A stretch of 64,000 nt of DNA from Branchiostoma floridae (lineage: Eukaryota; Chordata; Leptocardii; Amphioxiformes; Branchiostomatidae): assembly GCF_000003815.2 (NCBI RefSeq), contig NC_049984.1, positions 23,680,347 through 23,744,346 of the forward strand. The letters are read 5' to 3'. How positions within the stretch are numbered: the first letter of the stretch is position 1; each line of letters begins with the position of its first letter. Below, piece by piece: positions 11,378 through 23,860 of the stretch. The translations under genes were made by a program, and so were the position numbers. The notes under the pieces were generated by a model, which ran no database searches, had not been told where the DNA came from, and saw nothing but the letters and a program-made list of their open reading frames with translations.

Positions 11378-11594
11378 TAACGCTAGTTCACCTTTATCCG
11401 CTGGTGACCTTTATCCGTTGTTTTTTAACATGGTATTTTAGGGAATTTACGTTGCCAGACTGTTGTTTCAAATTGTAATATTGAACAGAATATTTTCAAA
11501 TCATGCAGGTTGAAACCGTCATTCGTCGACCTGATCCCCGTTTTAAAAACCAACGGATATAGGTTACCCCACGGATAAAGGTGAACTCGCGTTA
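11378..11594. mobile_element. Short MITE with CATA duplication
   Basis: Inverted ends TAACGCTAGTTCACC and GGTGAACTCGCGTTA, extended by CTTTATCCG blocks. The four bases CATA flank both sides (11374-11377 and 11595-11598). 217 bp, non-coding. Confidence 0.7.
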
Positions 11595-12004
11595 CATAAT
11601 GTTTTGGCCGGTGTTTCCTCTACAATTAAATGCCAATATCCAACGGTCGATAATGTGAGCCCCTTCAGCGGCTTAACTTCGCGGAACCTGGGATGTCGTA
11701 AAATGGTTGGTTAATGGGGAAGGTATGGTTGGTTGCTACGGCACCTGAGACGGCGGTTTAATACTAAAAAACGGCTTAGCTACCGGATAGGACTTTGCAG
11801 ATATTGCAAAGGGCCCGGCGGAATTGGTGAGATATACAGGAAGCCAAAATGTTTTCAATTACCGGCGTGGCCCTGAGGGAGTTGGTCGAGATATGAATAA
11901 ATGATGAAGCGTAACTGCGGGACCTGTGCAGCTGTCTGTTGTAGACGTGCTAATCATGAGAAGCGCTCCGGATTGCAAACGCTTTTCTTCAACGAGGATA
12001 TCCT

Positions 12005-12250
12005 AAGGTGGTATCTCACTGCGCTTGGGGCACCGGCGCGGCACTGCGGGGTCGAAAGATTGCTCAACGGATTTCAAAGATAAAGAACGAATTTTCTTAC
12101 GTTTTTTGTATTTTGTTGTCTTCTAAGTCATAATTTTACGTATTACGCAATATATAAATTATAAAAATCGGCGAAAATAACACAACAGTGTCGCAGTGAA
12201 CGAATCCCGCAGTGCCATATCGTTGCCCCAAGTGCAGTGAGATACCAACT
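12005..12250. mobile_element. Palindromic MITE family C, copy 1
   Basis: Left arm TGGTATCTCACTGCGC, CTTGGGGCACC and GCACTGCGGGGTCG; the right arm is its inverse, ending CCCAAGTGCAGTGAGATACC. The central AT-rich part contains the conserved CTAAGTCAT and TACGTATTACGCAAT. Other copies: 18519, 26103 and 43013. Confidence 0.75.
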
Positions 12251-12764
12251 TCATAGACTTATATCATTATCACATTGAGCAGCAAAAAGTCTCCATTCAT
12301 GGCGGTTTTGAGCAATAATTTCCGCTTCCTTCAGGTCCATCCACAATTGGACACAGTCCCTCTGTAGCATGTGCCTCCAAGTTAATTTTTTGTCTCCGCC
12401 GGTTTCTTGTTACTTTGTCGGCTTGACAGTGCAGTTTTAGCGTGTCTATCCACATTCATTCTAAAGCACTAATGTCTTGTGTATTGTAACCTTCGTTATG
12501 CCCTAATATGAGATAAGTGTCAATCATTTGGAAGATTTTGTCATTATTTAAACAACGAGAGCATCGGATAACTGTGTGTATATGGATGAGTGTAGGAGAT
12601 TTTGTCGATGTGCAATTATCAAAATGACAGGTTCATTTCACGCTGCTGTTGGTTTTGGTTACTGTTAGCGGCAATGAGAACAAAGGTAGCTAGCAAGAAC
12701 GATTGAACGATGGGGAAAGAGGCTATCAGAAATTTCTACCTGTCTTTACGTGTTATGTCATGTC

Positions 12765-13030
12765 ATGCGTGGCTCAGCGGCAGCGTGATTGGCTCTGGAC
12801 CGGGAGGTCTCGGGTTAGAATCCTGCCGTGTCACTAATCTTGTGCCCTTGGGAAAGGCACTTTACACGACTTTCCTCACTTTACTCAGCTGAAAATTAGT
12901 AAATGAGTAGCTTCGACTTGGGCCGTCCCTCGGATAGGACGTTAAATGGAGGTCCCGTGTATGGGGCCCGGGGAGAGACCACACCTCAAGCACGTCAAAG
13001 AACCCACAATACGTGCGATGGACTAGATCT
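12765..13030 (+). mobile_element. tRNA-derived SINE
   Basis: A-box-like GCGTGGCTCAGCGGCAGCG and degraded B-box GGTTAGAATCC, then CTTGTGCCCTTGGGAAAGGC, CACTTTACACGACTTTCC, GGATAGGACGTTAAATGG and GGTCCCGTGTATGGGG. Same family as 2290-2790. Confidence 0.75.
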
Positions 13031-13315
13031 CATTATGCTTAGTACCATACTCTTGCTGACTGGTAGAGCTATTACAAAATTATGCAGTTTTGGGGGGGAA
13101 ATTATGATGTAAAACACAACAAAACACACATAACGTAGAAATGATCAGTCATCTCAAATCTTTTCTTGGCCGAGGAGCATATATCTTCTGTCCTGCTATG
13201 GTGGATATGGACGCATACAGCATAACTCGAGGATATATTGATGAATGTTTATGATAGATAACCAGGGGAAACATTGGTCGAGTTCACTTAAACAAAACGA
13301 CCCCCTTGCAAATTC

Positions 13316-13600
13316 TTATGGTACTGCAGTGGACCTCTGTTTTTTTTCATTTATTGTCAGAGAAGCTGGGGGTGGGCCGTTATGGTATTTGGTAGATGGG
13401 AAGGGTCGGGAAACAAAGGCCAAATTTGAAATTGGGCCTCCTGATAATTTCCTATGGTACTGCAGAAGACTTTTGTATTTGTTCTTTTGTTTATCACCTA
13501 CAAAACTCACGAAGCTGTGGATGGACCGCCATGATATTTGGTAAGTGGGAAGGAAAATGAAGGTCAAGTTCGATATCGGACCTTCTAGTGGCCAGTTTGT
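13316..13600. repeat. Two direct copies of a dispersed repeat (GGTACTGCAG family)
   Basis: Two units of about 140 bp share TATGGTACTGCAG, a GAAGCTGTGGATGGACCG-like block and ATGATATTTGGTAAGTGGGA. Related single pieces lie near 23350, 49560, 56010 and 62825. Confidence 0.55.
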
Positions 13601-13639
13601 GTATATACCTTGGTATACACGTTTACTTCTAGTTCCCAC

Positions 13640-14332
13640 ACACAGCCCGACTGGGGCCAGGTGTGGACGTGTATCGCTGGTACAACTGACTGACCATGTC
13701 CATAAAGGACAGGTCTCTGACCATCATGCAGCTTTCTATTTCCCCGTAAAGTAACCTTAAACTTTGCCACCCGTGGGCCCGGGACTGCCTTTAGTTATTA
13801 CGGCGGTGCTCGCCTGGGCAATGCGGCGTAGTGCTGACTTAATGAGGCATCTTAGCTTCACCCAGCTGAGGCCACTTCCCTGCAGTTAACAGTTCCATCA
13901 CGTCTGTCTGCAAGCCGTGCGGTTTCCATAAGTGACATCCGTATCACCGCTCACCTCACGGGGTCCTAGGAAACGTCAATCAGCCATAGAAGATAATTCC
14001 CGGCGATGGCGTGTGTCTAATCAGAAAATGTCAGCTCACGACGGTCTCTAATGCTCAATCTAACACCTAACTGTAAATAGGGACCCAAAGTTCTTAGTTT
14101 AGAATACGAATTGCGGAGGTACAAGGCGTAGCATTAAGATGGATGCGGCGTAAGAAGAATCAATAAGACATAACCTTGAGCAGCTATAAGCGGTACACCA
14201 CCTTTGATCCTAGTAACTTTGAGCAGGGATATCTGTAAAAGGCAGCCTCTAAACTTTCACGCCTGGGCGCTTGAGGATCTGCCTTCGTGCAGGTAGTTGG
14301 TGCATATGGATTGTTGGAAAGTTTCTTATCTA
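13640..14332. other. No recognised feature
   Basis: Mixed-composition spacer; short frames only. Confidence 0.45.
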
Positions 14333-14535
14333 TCACTGCACGGAAACTCAAATTTCCGGGAATTTCTCGGCCCTGGCAGACCATTGAAATTTGACATGTC
14401 CGCGCCGTGTACATGAATTTCCCCATCCGATGTGTCTGGTCATTGAAATTTTTGGACATAAGCCGGATATGTCAAGTTTCATGGGTGTTCCAAGGTTCCG
14501 AAGTTCCTGGAAATTTACGCTTTTGTGTAGTGTAT
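14333..14535. mobile_element. Palindromic MITE family E, copy 1
   Basis: Begins CACTGCACGGAAACTC and AAATTTCCGGGAATTTC; ends CCTGGAAATTTACGC and TTTTGTGTAGTG, which is roughly the inverse. The interior has GACATGTCC, TGTACATGAATTTCCCCATC and GACATAAGCC. The same element in the other orientation is at 30984-31200. Confidence 0.6.
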
Positions 14536-15477
14536 TTTTGTTGTCCGTTAGTTTTGTGTTTTTCAAAAGTGAATGCCTGTAGTGGCAGTGTAGTACTCTT
14601 TTTTTTATTTAAGTTGAACTGTATATTGCTAACACAAGAAGTAGACTTACTCAAATTTTCGACTGACTCGTCTTTTATTGGGAATACATCATTGCTTTAC
14701 AACCATTCCTGAACAGAGACGGGGGATGTCATAGGCTATCTGCAACTTATGATCCACTGCTCACCGAGTCACATGTTCTATCTGCATAACATGACGTCAC
14801 AGAAGCAGTAAATTGCTCGTTCTTTGACAAAGACTGGAATAGATCAGTCGATATTTTATGTTCCTTACCGGCACTAGCAGTGGACAAAAAAAAAAACTTG
14901 CGTCGGCAGACGTTTTGGAAGTGTCGGTCGGGTAACCTAAAAACAAATTCTTCCTAGTCCAAATAAACCTTTGATAAAGTCCATGAAATTTTACTCCAAA
15001 CGCGTTCAACGAACAAACATCTATTAATGAAGAGAAAGTGAAACTAAGTTTGACAGTAAGAGTGATTGCCCAATTAATAGAAATCTTTAGTTCAGCAACC
15101 TCATAATTGATGTATCTTGAGACATGCATTTTCTATCAACTCTGAAGGAAGGAAGATTCTGTAGTCTTCAAGACTCGTCCCGCATTGAAAACAACCTTGT
15201 CAGCTTACAGGTCAACTTATGATGGATGACAACATTAAATACGGAATCAAGAATCATCATATCCATCATGTTTGTATTAGAAACTGGAGGTTAGGATCTT
15301 TAGTGGGTGGACTTGTCTGCTGTCTGTTGTTCTTCATATTGTTCGCTGCCCACGAGAATTAAAACGACAAATAATATCGCCGATTGAACGATGAAGCGGA
15401 GAGGAGGTACAGTGTAGCTTGATAATAAAACGTGTCAGGCGACCATTTAACACAAGAAGGTACTGGAAGGACGGCAA

Positions 15478-15612
15478 TTTAACTTCCTGACCTACGTCCA
15501 GAACCTGCTGGGGGATGCAGAAGGTGACTTGAGCCCTGACGCAATCGCTGCTCTGGCTGTGGACAAACAGAAGTGGACAAGACTTGTGATCGACTGCTCC
15601 GCAGCCGACTGA
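15478..15612 (+). mobile_element. LINE polyprotein C-terminal remnant
   Basis: A 44-codon frame encodes FNFLTYVQNLLGDAEG and then AVDKQKWTRLVIDCSAAD before the stop. A C-terminal DRxxWKxLVxxC-type end is common in non-LTR retrotransposon polyproteins. A GATGATGA-type tail follows. 5'-truncated. Confidence 0.5.
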
Positions 15613-16875
15613 TAATGATGATGAAAAAATCCTGAAAATTAATTCATTCCTTCTTTACATATCCTGTTTCGAGGTCTGCAACTATAAATCGCCGCTCCCC
15701 TCCCGCAGTTCCAAAGAAAGCTGCCCAAAGAGGGCCCGAAACTGTCGCTACTTTCTGACCACAAGAACTTGCCAACCAATAATCATTACCATAGCCTCTC
15801 CAGAACACGATATTTTGAAACCAGAGAGTAAGAAAGTCAACTTTGTATGTATAGCCAGGTAATTATTACAGGCAGCTGTTCCACGAGATGCTCACCAGCA
15901 CAACGTTCAAGGACAAGGTCGATTGAACAATCCACCGTAGCGCACGTTACAAAACGAATTCCTACAACCCCGTTGACAACAGCCAAAGAGCTATATTACG
16001 AAGTCCTTCAAAGTCATCTAAGTGGACATGCAAGCATATCTACCTAAAACCTTACGTACATTCATAGAGGCAGAGACAATGGTGGTAGCTTACATGGCAA
16101 CGCCTGTTAGTTTTAGATAGCCGACTGGCTGAATACACCGGAAATAGCAAGCTTTTATCCTACATACGAAGAACCGGCCCAACTGTCATCTTTGATCAGT
16201 AGGGCCATTTGTGGTCAAGGATGCACTCTTTAGGACCTGTATTTTAGATTAAATTACCATGCAGAGGAACGTGTGTGGGTGCAACAAGAAGGAAATTTGT
16301 AGTGGTAGTACATCATGAGTTTGCTCCCTGCGAATGTGTTCGGCCTCCTAATTCCATGCTTCCTGGACTATACCTTTTAAGCCACTCGCAAATTGATGGA
16401 AGCAAGACGAACAGCTATAATTTCTAACTTTTTGCCTTTAAACAAAAGTACGTATTATAGAAGTATATGACTGTGGCCACAATACCGGTCTCGTGTTCAC
16501 AATGTATTGTTTATTTTGATACAATCTGAATAAATTAAAAGTTTGACACTAGAAGTGCAAATATTCTGAAAAATCACAATTCATGCACAAACTTCCTCCA
16601 TTTTTCGCGAGAAGCTGCTATGTGCAAGCTTTCCTATCCGAACCGCACGTGTCAATTTATAGGTAAAGTATATATTGTAGTTCATAACACGACCTTGTCT
16701 TCACGGATTCATATTTCTATCCCTTTGCCCTAGCCCCCCCCCCCCCCCCCAAAAAAAAGAATGTGGTGTTTCCAGTTACGGTTATGGAAAAATCAGCAAC
16801 GGTAGGTAGCTTTGGATTTTATTTCATATGTAGATTTTGGCCCAAACGATCAAACAAAAGCAATTAAGCAATGTA
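15613..16875. other. No recognised feature
   Basis: Spacer with a poly-C/poly-A run at 16734-16758. A 66-codon frame at 15847-16047 has no recognisable motif. Confidence 0.45.
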
Positions 16876-17801
16876 CGAGGGTGAGTCAGAAAGTAATGCA
16901 AGTGGTTTCATAACAGAGTCGTTCTTTGATCGAATGAGTTGAAATTTGGCACAAAGGTTAATAAATATCTCCTCTTGAGATTGAAATATCTAAATTTGTT
17001 TCTCATTACCTTATGAGTGACTGAGCTGCTTTCAAAGTGACCACACCCTTAGTATCCGGTCAGAAGAAAAGTGAGGTCCAATTAATGTACAATTAAGAAT
17101 TTCCCTAAACCAGTTTTTGCTATTGTAGGAGACTAAGCTTGCACATGTAAAAAGCTGCATTTCTCTATAAGCCACACGCTTAATTTTAACTCTGAAAGCC
17201 GAGCACTTTTCCTTTTTTCGTTGCTGGTGTAGAGTGAGGTATACGCGGTCTTCAGGGTCATGAGATCTGCGGTGTTGTGATTAAAACTTTCTGCAGCCTT
17301 CTTTCCCATTAACAAAGAGAAATAAATCTTAGCAAACTTTTTGACCTTTAAACAGTTAATAACTGTGTAAAGTTTCGTTTCTTTTGGTTAATGGAAAAGT
17401 TGTCTTTTAACCAACAACTCAAGAACTCGTGTATAAATTCAACAGCTCTATAACACAACTTACTGCATCCTAGCAGCTGTAAATAAAGAACCATTACGAG
17501 TTTAGAAATGAAAATTAGCACGCAACTTATAGAGACATTTGGTATCATACATGTATAATTTAAACATCCTACAGTGATTTCCAATGGGTCAGATTTAGAA
17601 GAATTGATAGTCTGAAAAGCTACCAATGGTGTGTTCATCTTGAAATCAACTCAGTTGCTCATTAAATGATAAAGACCAAATTTAAAACATCCAATCTCAA
17701 GAGGACATATACCTCTACTTTTGTGCCGCGAATTTCAACTCAATTGATTAAAAAACGAGTCTGTTATGAAACCACTTGCATTACTTTCTGACTCACCCTC
17801 G
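16876..17801. mobile_element. mariner-like element, non-autonomous
   Basis: TA duplications at 16874-16875 and 17802-17803. The ends CGAGGGTGAGTCAGAAAGTA and TACTTTCTGACTCACCCTCG are perfect inverses, and the similarity extends about 110 bp inward (GTTTCATAACAGA, TGAAATT, TCTTGAGATTG). The CGAGGGT start with TA target fits mariner. The 926-bp interior holds no transposase motif that I can see. Confidence 0.8.
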
Positions 17802-18518
17802 TAAACCAAAACTGATATTTTCAACTCCAAATTGTAATCATACAAATATACATTGTACAAGCAAAAGTATTTTGATAAACTGACGTTTACATTCTTAAAT
17901 CAACTGTTCAAATCTTGTTAACTGCCTGTAAAGTACAGGACGACTGCTTTGAATTTCGTCACCCGTATTATGTATTATTATCATATTATATATATATCCG
18001 ATAAAAAAAAAACACTAGGGTCTGAATGTTTTTCCTAGGGTAGGCCGTGTAACCAGAAACTATTGCTTTCCTTAGGCCTGAGTATGATCGTAGGATGGAT
18101 TTATTAATAAACTATATAACACTGCTCTCCTGGCCTCGTGAAGGTGACTCCGTCTACACAGATATCGATCATCAATTCCAAATAATACAGTCCCGTAAAC
18201 CACAATTACACGCATCATGGAATCGAAGTCAAGATGTATCCTCCGCCACCTCGACCCCTCGGCGCCAGACTCTAGTCTGTGTACTAATCAATTTCTCTCT
18301 ACCTTTCATCCGGACACATCAAGAGGGCTTTTAGAACGCGTGGGTGTCGAAGGGTAGCCCGGGCTATAAGATCGGTAATCAAGATAAATGGAGCCCTCCC
18401 GCCGGTCAAACTTTAAACTTTCATCGTTGGCGACTTGCGGGTACGGCTTTGGCGTGTTGAAGATGTCAATGAGAAGGTGGAAGAAATAGGATGATACGCA
18501 TTCATGTCATGGATTGTG

Positions 18519-18832
18519 TTCTATCTCACTGCACTTGGGGCACCGGTGCGCCACTATATTGAGTTCGAAAGATAATGAACGAATTTCAGAGATAAAGAAC
18601 GAATTTTCTAACGTTTTTGTGTATTTTGTTGTCTTCTAAGTCATACTTTTACGTATTACGCAATGTATGAATTATAGAAAATCTGAGAAAATATCAAAAC
18701 ATTGGAGGTACGTTTGCTTACCTTTAATAACAGTCACTGATTGATGAAAAATTCTATTAACCAAAACATTGCTGTAGTGAACGAACCCCGCAGTGCCGCA
18801 CCTGTGCCCTACGTGCAGTGAGATACCACCTT
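18519..18832. mobile_element. Palindromic MITE family C, copy 2
   Basis: Ends TATCTCACTGCACTTGGGGC and GTGCAGTGAGATACCACC, with the shared AACGAATTTCAGAGATAAAG and TACGTATTACGCAAT core. It is longer than its relatives because of a diverged right-centre. Confidence 0.7.
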
Positions 18833-18835
18833 CCC

Positions 18836-18935
18836 TGTGGCTCAATCAAATGGTAACAGCCTCAAAGTCGAGCTCCTGGTTCCAACCAGTTGATTAGGCT
18901 TAGGTCGCATTTCCAAACCGGGGTCCAGCACACAA
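18836..18935 (+). mobile_element. tRNA-like SINE head remnant
   Basis: CCCTGTGGCTCAATCAAATGG resembles the A-box head of the element at 29610 and is followed by GGTTCCAACCAGTTGATTAG. Strongly degraded. Confidence 0.35.
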
Positions 18936-19937
18936 CACACGACCTGGAGGGCAATGACCCTGATTGACGCAGCCGCAGAAGGCCCAAAACGAGTCCATAA
19001 TTATTTTAGCCTATTCTATACTTGTAGCAGGAAAATGTAAGAAACATTTCATATTGGTGGGACAGTGTAGGGCGCAAACGTTCAGATTAGGCAAAAAAAC
19101 AGGGTTTTGGTTTATTTTTTTAGCCTGTGCTGACTCCTAATTTGAAGTGGTCAGTCCCTAACTTGCGGTCATGGATGGCGGCAAACTTGAGGGCTGTGGG
19201 ACCCTCCGCTGGTCGAAATTTTAACAAAAATCAGACTTTTAGACACTTGAGATAGCAGGTTGCTGTGTGGGGTGAGTTCTTATGACCTGGAATGCTTACA
19301 AATGAGATTATGACACCCTGAACTTGCCTATTTTAACATTATCGCCAATACAGATTTCCATTAGTGTTCACTGGCCTGGAGTCCAAGCGACAAGGTACGT
19401 AGACCTGTAGGAGCTACTCAGCCATAAGGCCGTTAGTACGGGTTAGCCCTGGTGGTCAAATTATATCAGAAAGTTTGTTTTTTTGATCGATGGGTCTTGT
19501 CATGGTTACACGGATCACCCCTAGGCCAGAACCAAAATTATCAGCCTTTTAGCGACCACATGTCTCAGCCGATACCATGTATTGGAAACATGTCTGCTGG
19601 ACTAACTTTCAAAGTCCATAGGTGCCGGCACGGTACATGTTCAAATATTCAGTGTCATCATCTAGGTACGATGTAATAGGAAAAGTATGTAAAATCTTCC
19701 ACACGATAAGAGAAGAAGCATGTAAAATATGAATATATATAGAGCAGTAGTTTTTCAAGTGTTATCTTTGTTTGTAACTTTTTTTCTAACTAGATTTGTA
19801 ATAAAGTTCATTGTCATTGCCGATGCTCATAGTCATAGAGAATTAAAACTACTGCAAACGCTTTAAGCTCTTCAATACGAAAACAAGCTCAAAACTTGCA
19901 TTTCTTAATTCATTAGAATTACGCATTGATAAACTAA
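18936..19937. other. No recognised feature
   Basis: No conserved frame or repeat that I can name. Confidence 0.45.
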
Positions 19938-20116
19938 TACTGTAAATGCATATGAAAAATGACTTTTCGCGGTGGTTTTAATTTCGCGGTAACACCATCG
20001 GCTGCAGTCTAGTACCATAATAGAAAATGTTCGCGGTGGATTTAAGTTCGCGATGAAGTGTTCACCGCGAAAACCGCGAACATTAATCCACCGCGAACAT
20101 TTTTACATTTACAGTA
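19938..20116. mobile_element. MITE family I, copy 1 (TA target)
   Basis: Ends TACTGTAAATG and CATTTACAGTA. Inside are inverted GCGGTGGTTTTAATTTCGCG and ACCGCGAACATT blocks. Same family as 25565-25762. The outer TA probably is the target duplication. Confidence 0.7.
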
Positions 20117-21060
20117 TCTTAGATAATTTTGTCTTGCATCGATATCTTTCTAATACGAGAAAGCCAATTTACAGATGATATACGAGCGTTAAGTGAAGTT
20201 TTGTTAAAATCTTTGCCAAAATTTTTCTTGTTACTTGTCACTGTGCAAGACACATATGTAATTCTTGATTATCAATATTAAAGACATTCATAAAAGTGTA
20301 ATTGATTGTGTCATTAGTGTCCTAATTTTCATATCGAGACCCTATCCATTGACTACTGAAACTACTGATGCTGTAAGGTACACAATATAAATGTCACAAG
20401 TATGAAATCAATGTCATTTACGATCCGGGTACTCATGGTCTCAGAAATCATCTCAAAAAACTAACTCTAACACGTGCACAGTAATTTGAAATGTTGAAAA
20501 GTAATACGTATACGCATTATTTCTAAACCCTTTCTTAATCATAGCCATCTTTTTAATAGTCTTTATCTCTCTTGGTATTTTATGTCTCTTTGAGCACCAC
20601 AGAGCTGGTCATACAATACACTTAAACAAGGCGCTTGCAAAAGTACTGATACAACATTTTTGCAATGTCAAATAATCGTCTTTACAATAGTTCAACGTAA
20701 ACAGGGGATCAACCAGCGCTCAAAGTCGGACGAAATCTCTATCTATGAACGATAGCTTACACTAGAATGACGCGGAAGAGGAGTGGTGGATGTGAGTCGA
20801 GACGCACGGAAGTAAATCTTAGTTTATAGCAGTTGAAGAGATCAAATTTATTCAAATCTTGTTTACCTGGATGTGTAACCTGCATAAACGAAACCTCACC
20901 TATGACCCCAGTTTTCCTCTGTATCCATCCGCAGGATCCAACAACTCAACACTGTTCCTATGCCAACTTAACCCTAGTCCTGCGGCGCGCTACAATTGTG
21001 TTGTTGCACATGCATGTTCTATTTGCGGCGCAACACTATTGTAGTTTGGGGGGTATGTCC
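20117..21060. other. No recognised feature
   Basis: AT-rich to 20700, then rising GC. An 80-codon frame at 20833-21075 has no known motif. Confidence 0.45.
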
Positions 21061-21300
21061 AGGATACGTACGTAACACTCGCGCGCGGTAGTGGCGGGAA
21101 CGCAACTAAGTATCGGGTGTTATGGGTCAGGGGTCAGGGGTCAACGAACTGTTACGCAACCGGAAGTACGTCATCCCAAAAGCCCTTGCGAGTTTAATTA
21201 ATATTCATGAGCGTCATGTCGTCTGCTGCAGGCGGAAGTGTTTTGTTTTTTGCTGTTTTTAGCTGTTTTCGGTCGAAAAATTCAGTATTTAACGTAAAAA
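21060..21300 (+). promoter_or_regulatory. Possible promoter with ETS/CRE-type sites
   Basis: A locally CpG-rich stretch (CACTCGCGCGCGGTAG) holds CCGGAAGTACGTCATCC, an ETS-like core joined to a CRE-like core, at about 21161-21177, and a second GGCGGAAGTG near 21231. An ATG at 21300 opens only 18 codons (MPRFLVLE start). This resembles a housekeeping promoter and a short first exon, but no downstream exon is identified. Confidence 0.3.
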
Positions 21301-22117
21301 TGCCGCGATTTTTAGTATTGGAGATTCACACCGAACTCTTTATGGAAGGATTCTGATCCCATTTTACCGTATTCGGGCAGAGATTCCAAGGAAAGCAGCG
21401 AAATTATGTGACGACGACATGTGAGGAAGTTTAGGCGTGCTAGAGTTTTACCAAAATGAGAAATCCTGAATCTCAAATGTTTCTTCTGATCTGAAACTAA
21501 AAGTTTCCAGATTGGGCCAAAATTTTCAAGAAAAATAAAAAGGACGATTTCCAACCAGTTTGTAATAGCTGACATTATAAGCGCACCTGAATTGTGACGT
21601 ATGCCCTGATATACCTATTAAGTGCACGAGGGAAACGGTCTTAACTAACGGTCACAGTAGCCAAAGCAGCTTAAAACTCAGGCAAGAGGATCGATAGTTT
21701 CGTCTGAAGTAAGCCAAATTGGCACTCTAGAGGTCTTCTTGAATTATTCAGCATGTCTTGGACAATTAGGCAAATTGTGTCAAGGTTAATTGAGGTCGCT
21801 CGGTGCTAATTTGCGGTGGGAATTTATCTGCTGACAGGCACTGCAAACGCATGAACGGATTTCGCTCCAGGTCACTCTTAGTCCGTCTTAAGTGAACGAT
21901 TTGTCATGCTTCTGAAGTTTTCTATTCTGGGATGTTAAGTACGGCCGTGTGTTATCGCCTCGACAGAGACGAAGATGACAACTTTCAATCACCATTGTAC
22001 AACCTCGTTTGTATGAATAAGTATGCCTGTCTGAGTCCGTATCACTCACTGTTGGATTAAAGACGTGGAACAAAGCAGCTGATAATGTTATCTATGCTGT
22101 GGCCCCGTAAGAGTTAT

Positions 22118-22981
22118 TCAGCGGTCAACTTGGAAGACTGATCGGGTTTCTTGCAACACTGTCAACTTTTTAGCACTTGTCAAAATGTTACTTTTACTTC
22201 GAGGAAGCCCACAATGTTCATTTTCCGTAAATCCGAAATCGTAACTTTTGTCCAAAATTCTATCACCGCTGACAAATACTTTATCTTCTGATTTTCTTTC
22301 TTTTAAGTTTACATGTGAAGTTTCAAACATGAGTGTGTCACCCATATATCTGTAAAACTCCCTCCTATTTCGAATAAAAAACATTACACCAGTGAGTCTC
22401 TCCATTTTAGTTGTTGGCACTGGAATCTGACACGGCATCTAGCCAGATAATTCATACTTACAAGAGTTTGACAGAAAAGATATCAAACTTAGATTTATAT
22501 ATAGTATTTCCGACACCAAGAGCCGTCTTTGAAAAGCATAATTTGAAGTAAAGGGAAAGCAGAAGCAGTTAACTTCTTTTGGTTTTATACCAGGGTCTTT
22601 CCGGCATTTGAGCAGATTCTGCCAGAAGCATGGTAGTTTTTTAGTATCTTGAGTACCGCAGAAACCTTCGTAACGACCAACTCTGCCAAACAGACGAAAA
22701 ATTATAGTGATCTTTCGTTTCTTTCTTTGTTCCGTGCCAACTGTCATAAGATGTAACATGTTTCGCACAGTAGATCTGTAAACTGTGTAAGACTTTCCTG
22801 ACTGTTCCACTGCCCATGTACTGCATGTTAAGTTACACATGTAATTCGTCCAGACACACCAGTATATGTTATCCCTCCATTTGCAATAGTACTCGACTGT
22901 ACAAACACTAGTCTTAGTGGTTGACAAATGTACCATTGTTGTTCTTGTTCTTAATAAAAAAAAAAGACTGTAAGGTTTCAT
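22118..22981 (-). other. Unrecognised 287-codon frame with one in-frame TAG
   Basis: On the minus strand, 180 codons (22981-22439 with the stop) are followed in the same frame, directly after a single TAG, by an ATG and 106 more codons (22438-22118). The product is Cys- and aromatic-rich in the middle (for example KWRDNIYWCVWTNYMC) with a basic EQRKKRK patch. I recognise no family, signal or repeat. It may be a decayed gene, part of a transposon or chance in AT-rich DNA. No splice sites are assigned. Confidence 0.3.
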
Positions 22982-22987
22982 CTACTC

Positions 22988-23856
22988 ACAACTGGATGGA
23001 CCCCTACTCTTTTCGAGTGTAATCTTGCAGTAGAATTAATTACATGCCAATTAAAACGTCAAACTTGTCATGTGTAGAGGTCTGAATTATTATTGCAATA
23101 AAAACAGAGCCTATGTTATCTTCTAACTCGCAACTGCGGCCATTATCGTAATAAATGTAACGCAGGGCAACGTTAATTGGCCAATTTTTGTTTGATAAAA
23201 AGAGATAGAACATTAACAGTCTCTGTGAAATATGCATGAAGCAAATTCATCTTCTATAAAACTAAGAGTATTATTCATATTGTTATTACTGTCGTCAAAG
23301 TTCTACTAGCACTTTCGGTTGTACCATGGTAGAGTGGCGTTGGATGTAGACAGAAAAAAACGGGGAAGCTGTGGATGGATGTTCATGATATTTGGTAGGT
23401 GGGAAGATGTTGGTTAAACGTTGATTAAGTACTTGTCCTTGTAAATAGTCCTTGTTTTTAGGGAGAGAGTAATTTTTCGCTCTATTGTTGCTTTTTGGAA
23501 CTGCGGTGGCAAAATGATTTTTGGTACATAGATGGCTTGATCTTTTCTATGGTATTATTTGCTTAAATTCAGAAACATTTTCCAACTCGTGTTCCTTTTA
23601 ATTTCAACTTCCATCCTACTCTCGTTTGCTTGTACTGCTTAAAGATTATTGGTCTTTAAGGTGACTGTTCCAGCTGGAGATGCACACTGTCCATGCAGGT
23701 TAAGTCAGCTTACAGATGTGCCATATGTAACAGAGACTATCATTTTCCAATAGGACTGATTAGCCATAGCCGATACGGTAGGGCTGATTTACAACATTGA
23801 TTTCTTATTTGTATCTAAATGAACCATTGTTTTGAGTATCACCCATGCACTTCTTT
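22988..23856. other. Spacer with one dispersed-repeat piece
   Basis: Around 23350-23405 GAAGCTGTGGATGGATG and ATGATATTTGGTAGGTGGG match the GGTACTGCAG-family repeat at 13316. Nothing else recognised. Confidence 0.4.
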
Positions 23857-23860
23857 TTAA

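Noticed and set aside
21300-21356. SNAG-domain zinc-finger gene start (MPRFLVLE)
   Set aside because: One residue short of the MPRxFLVK consensus, stops after 18 codons and has no good donor or finger exons.
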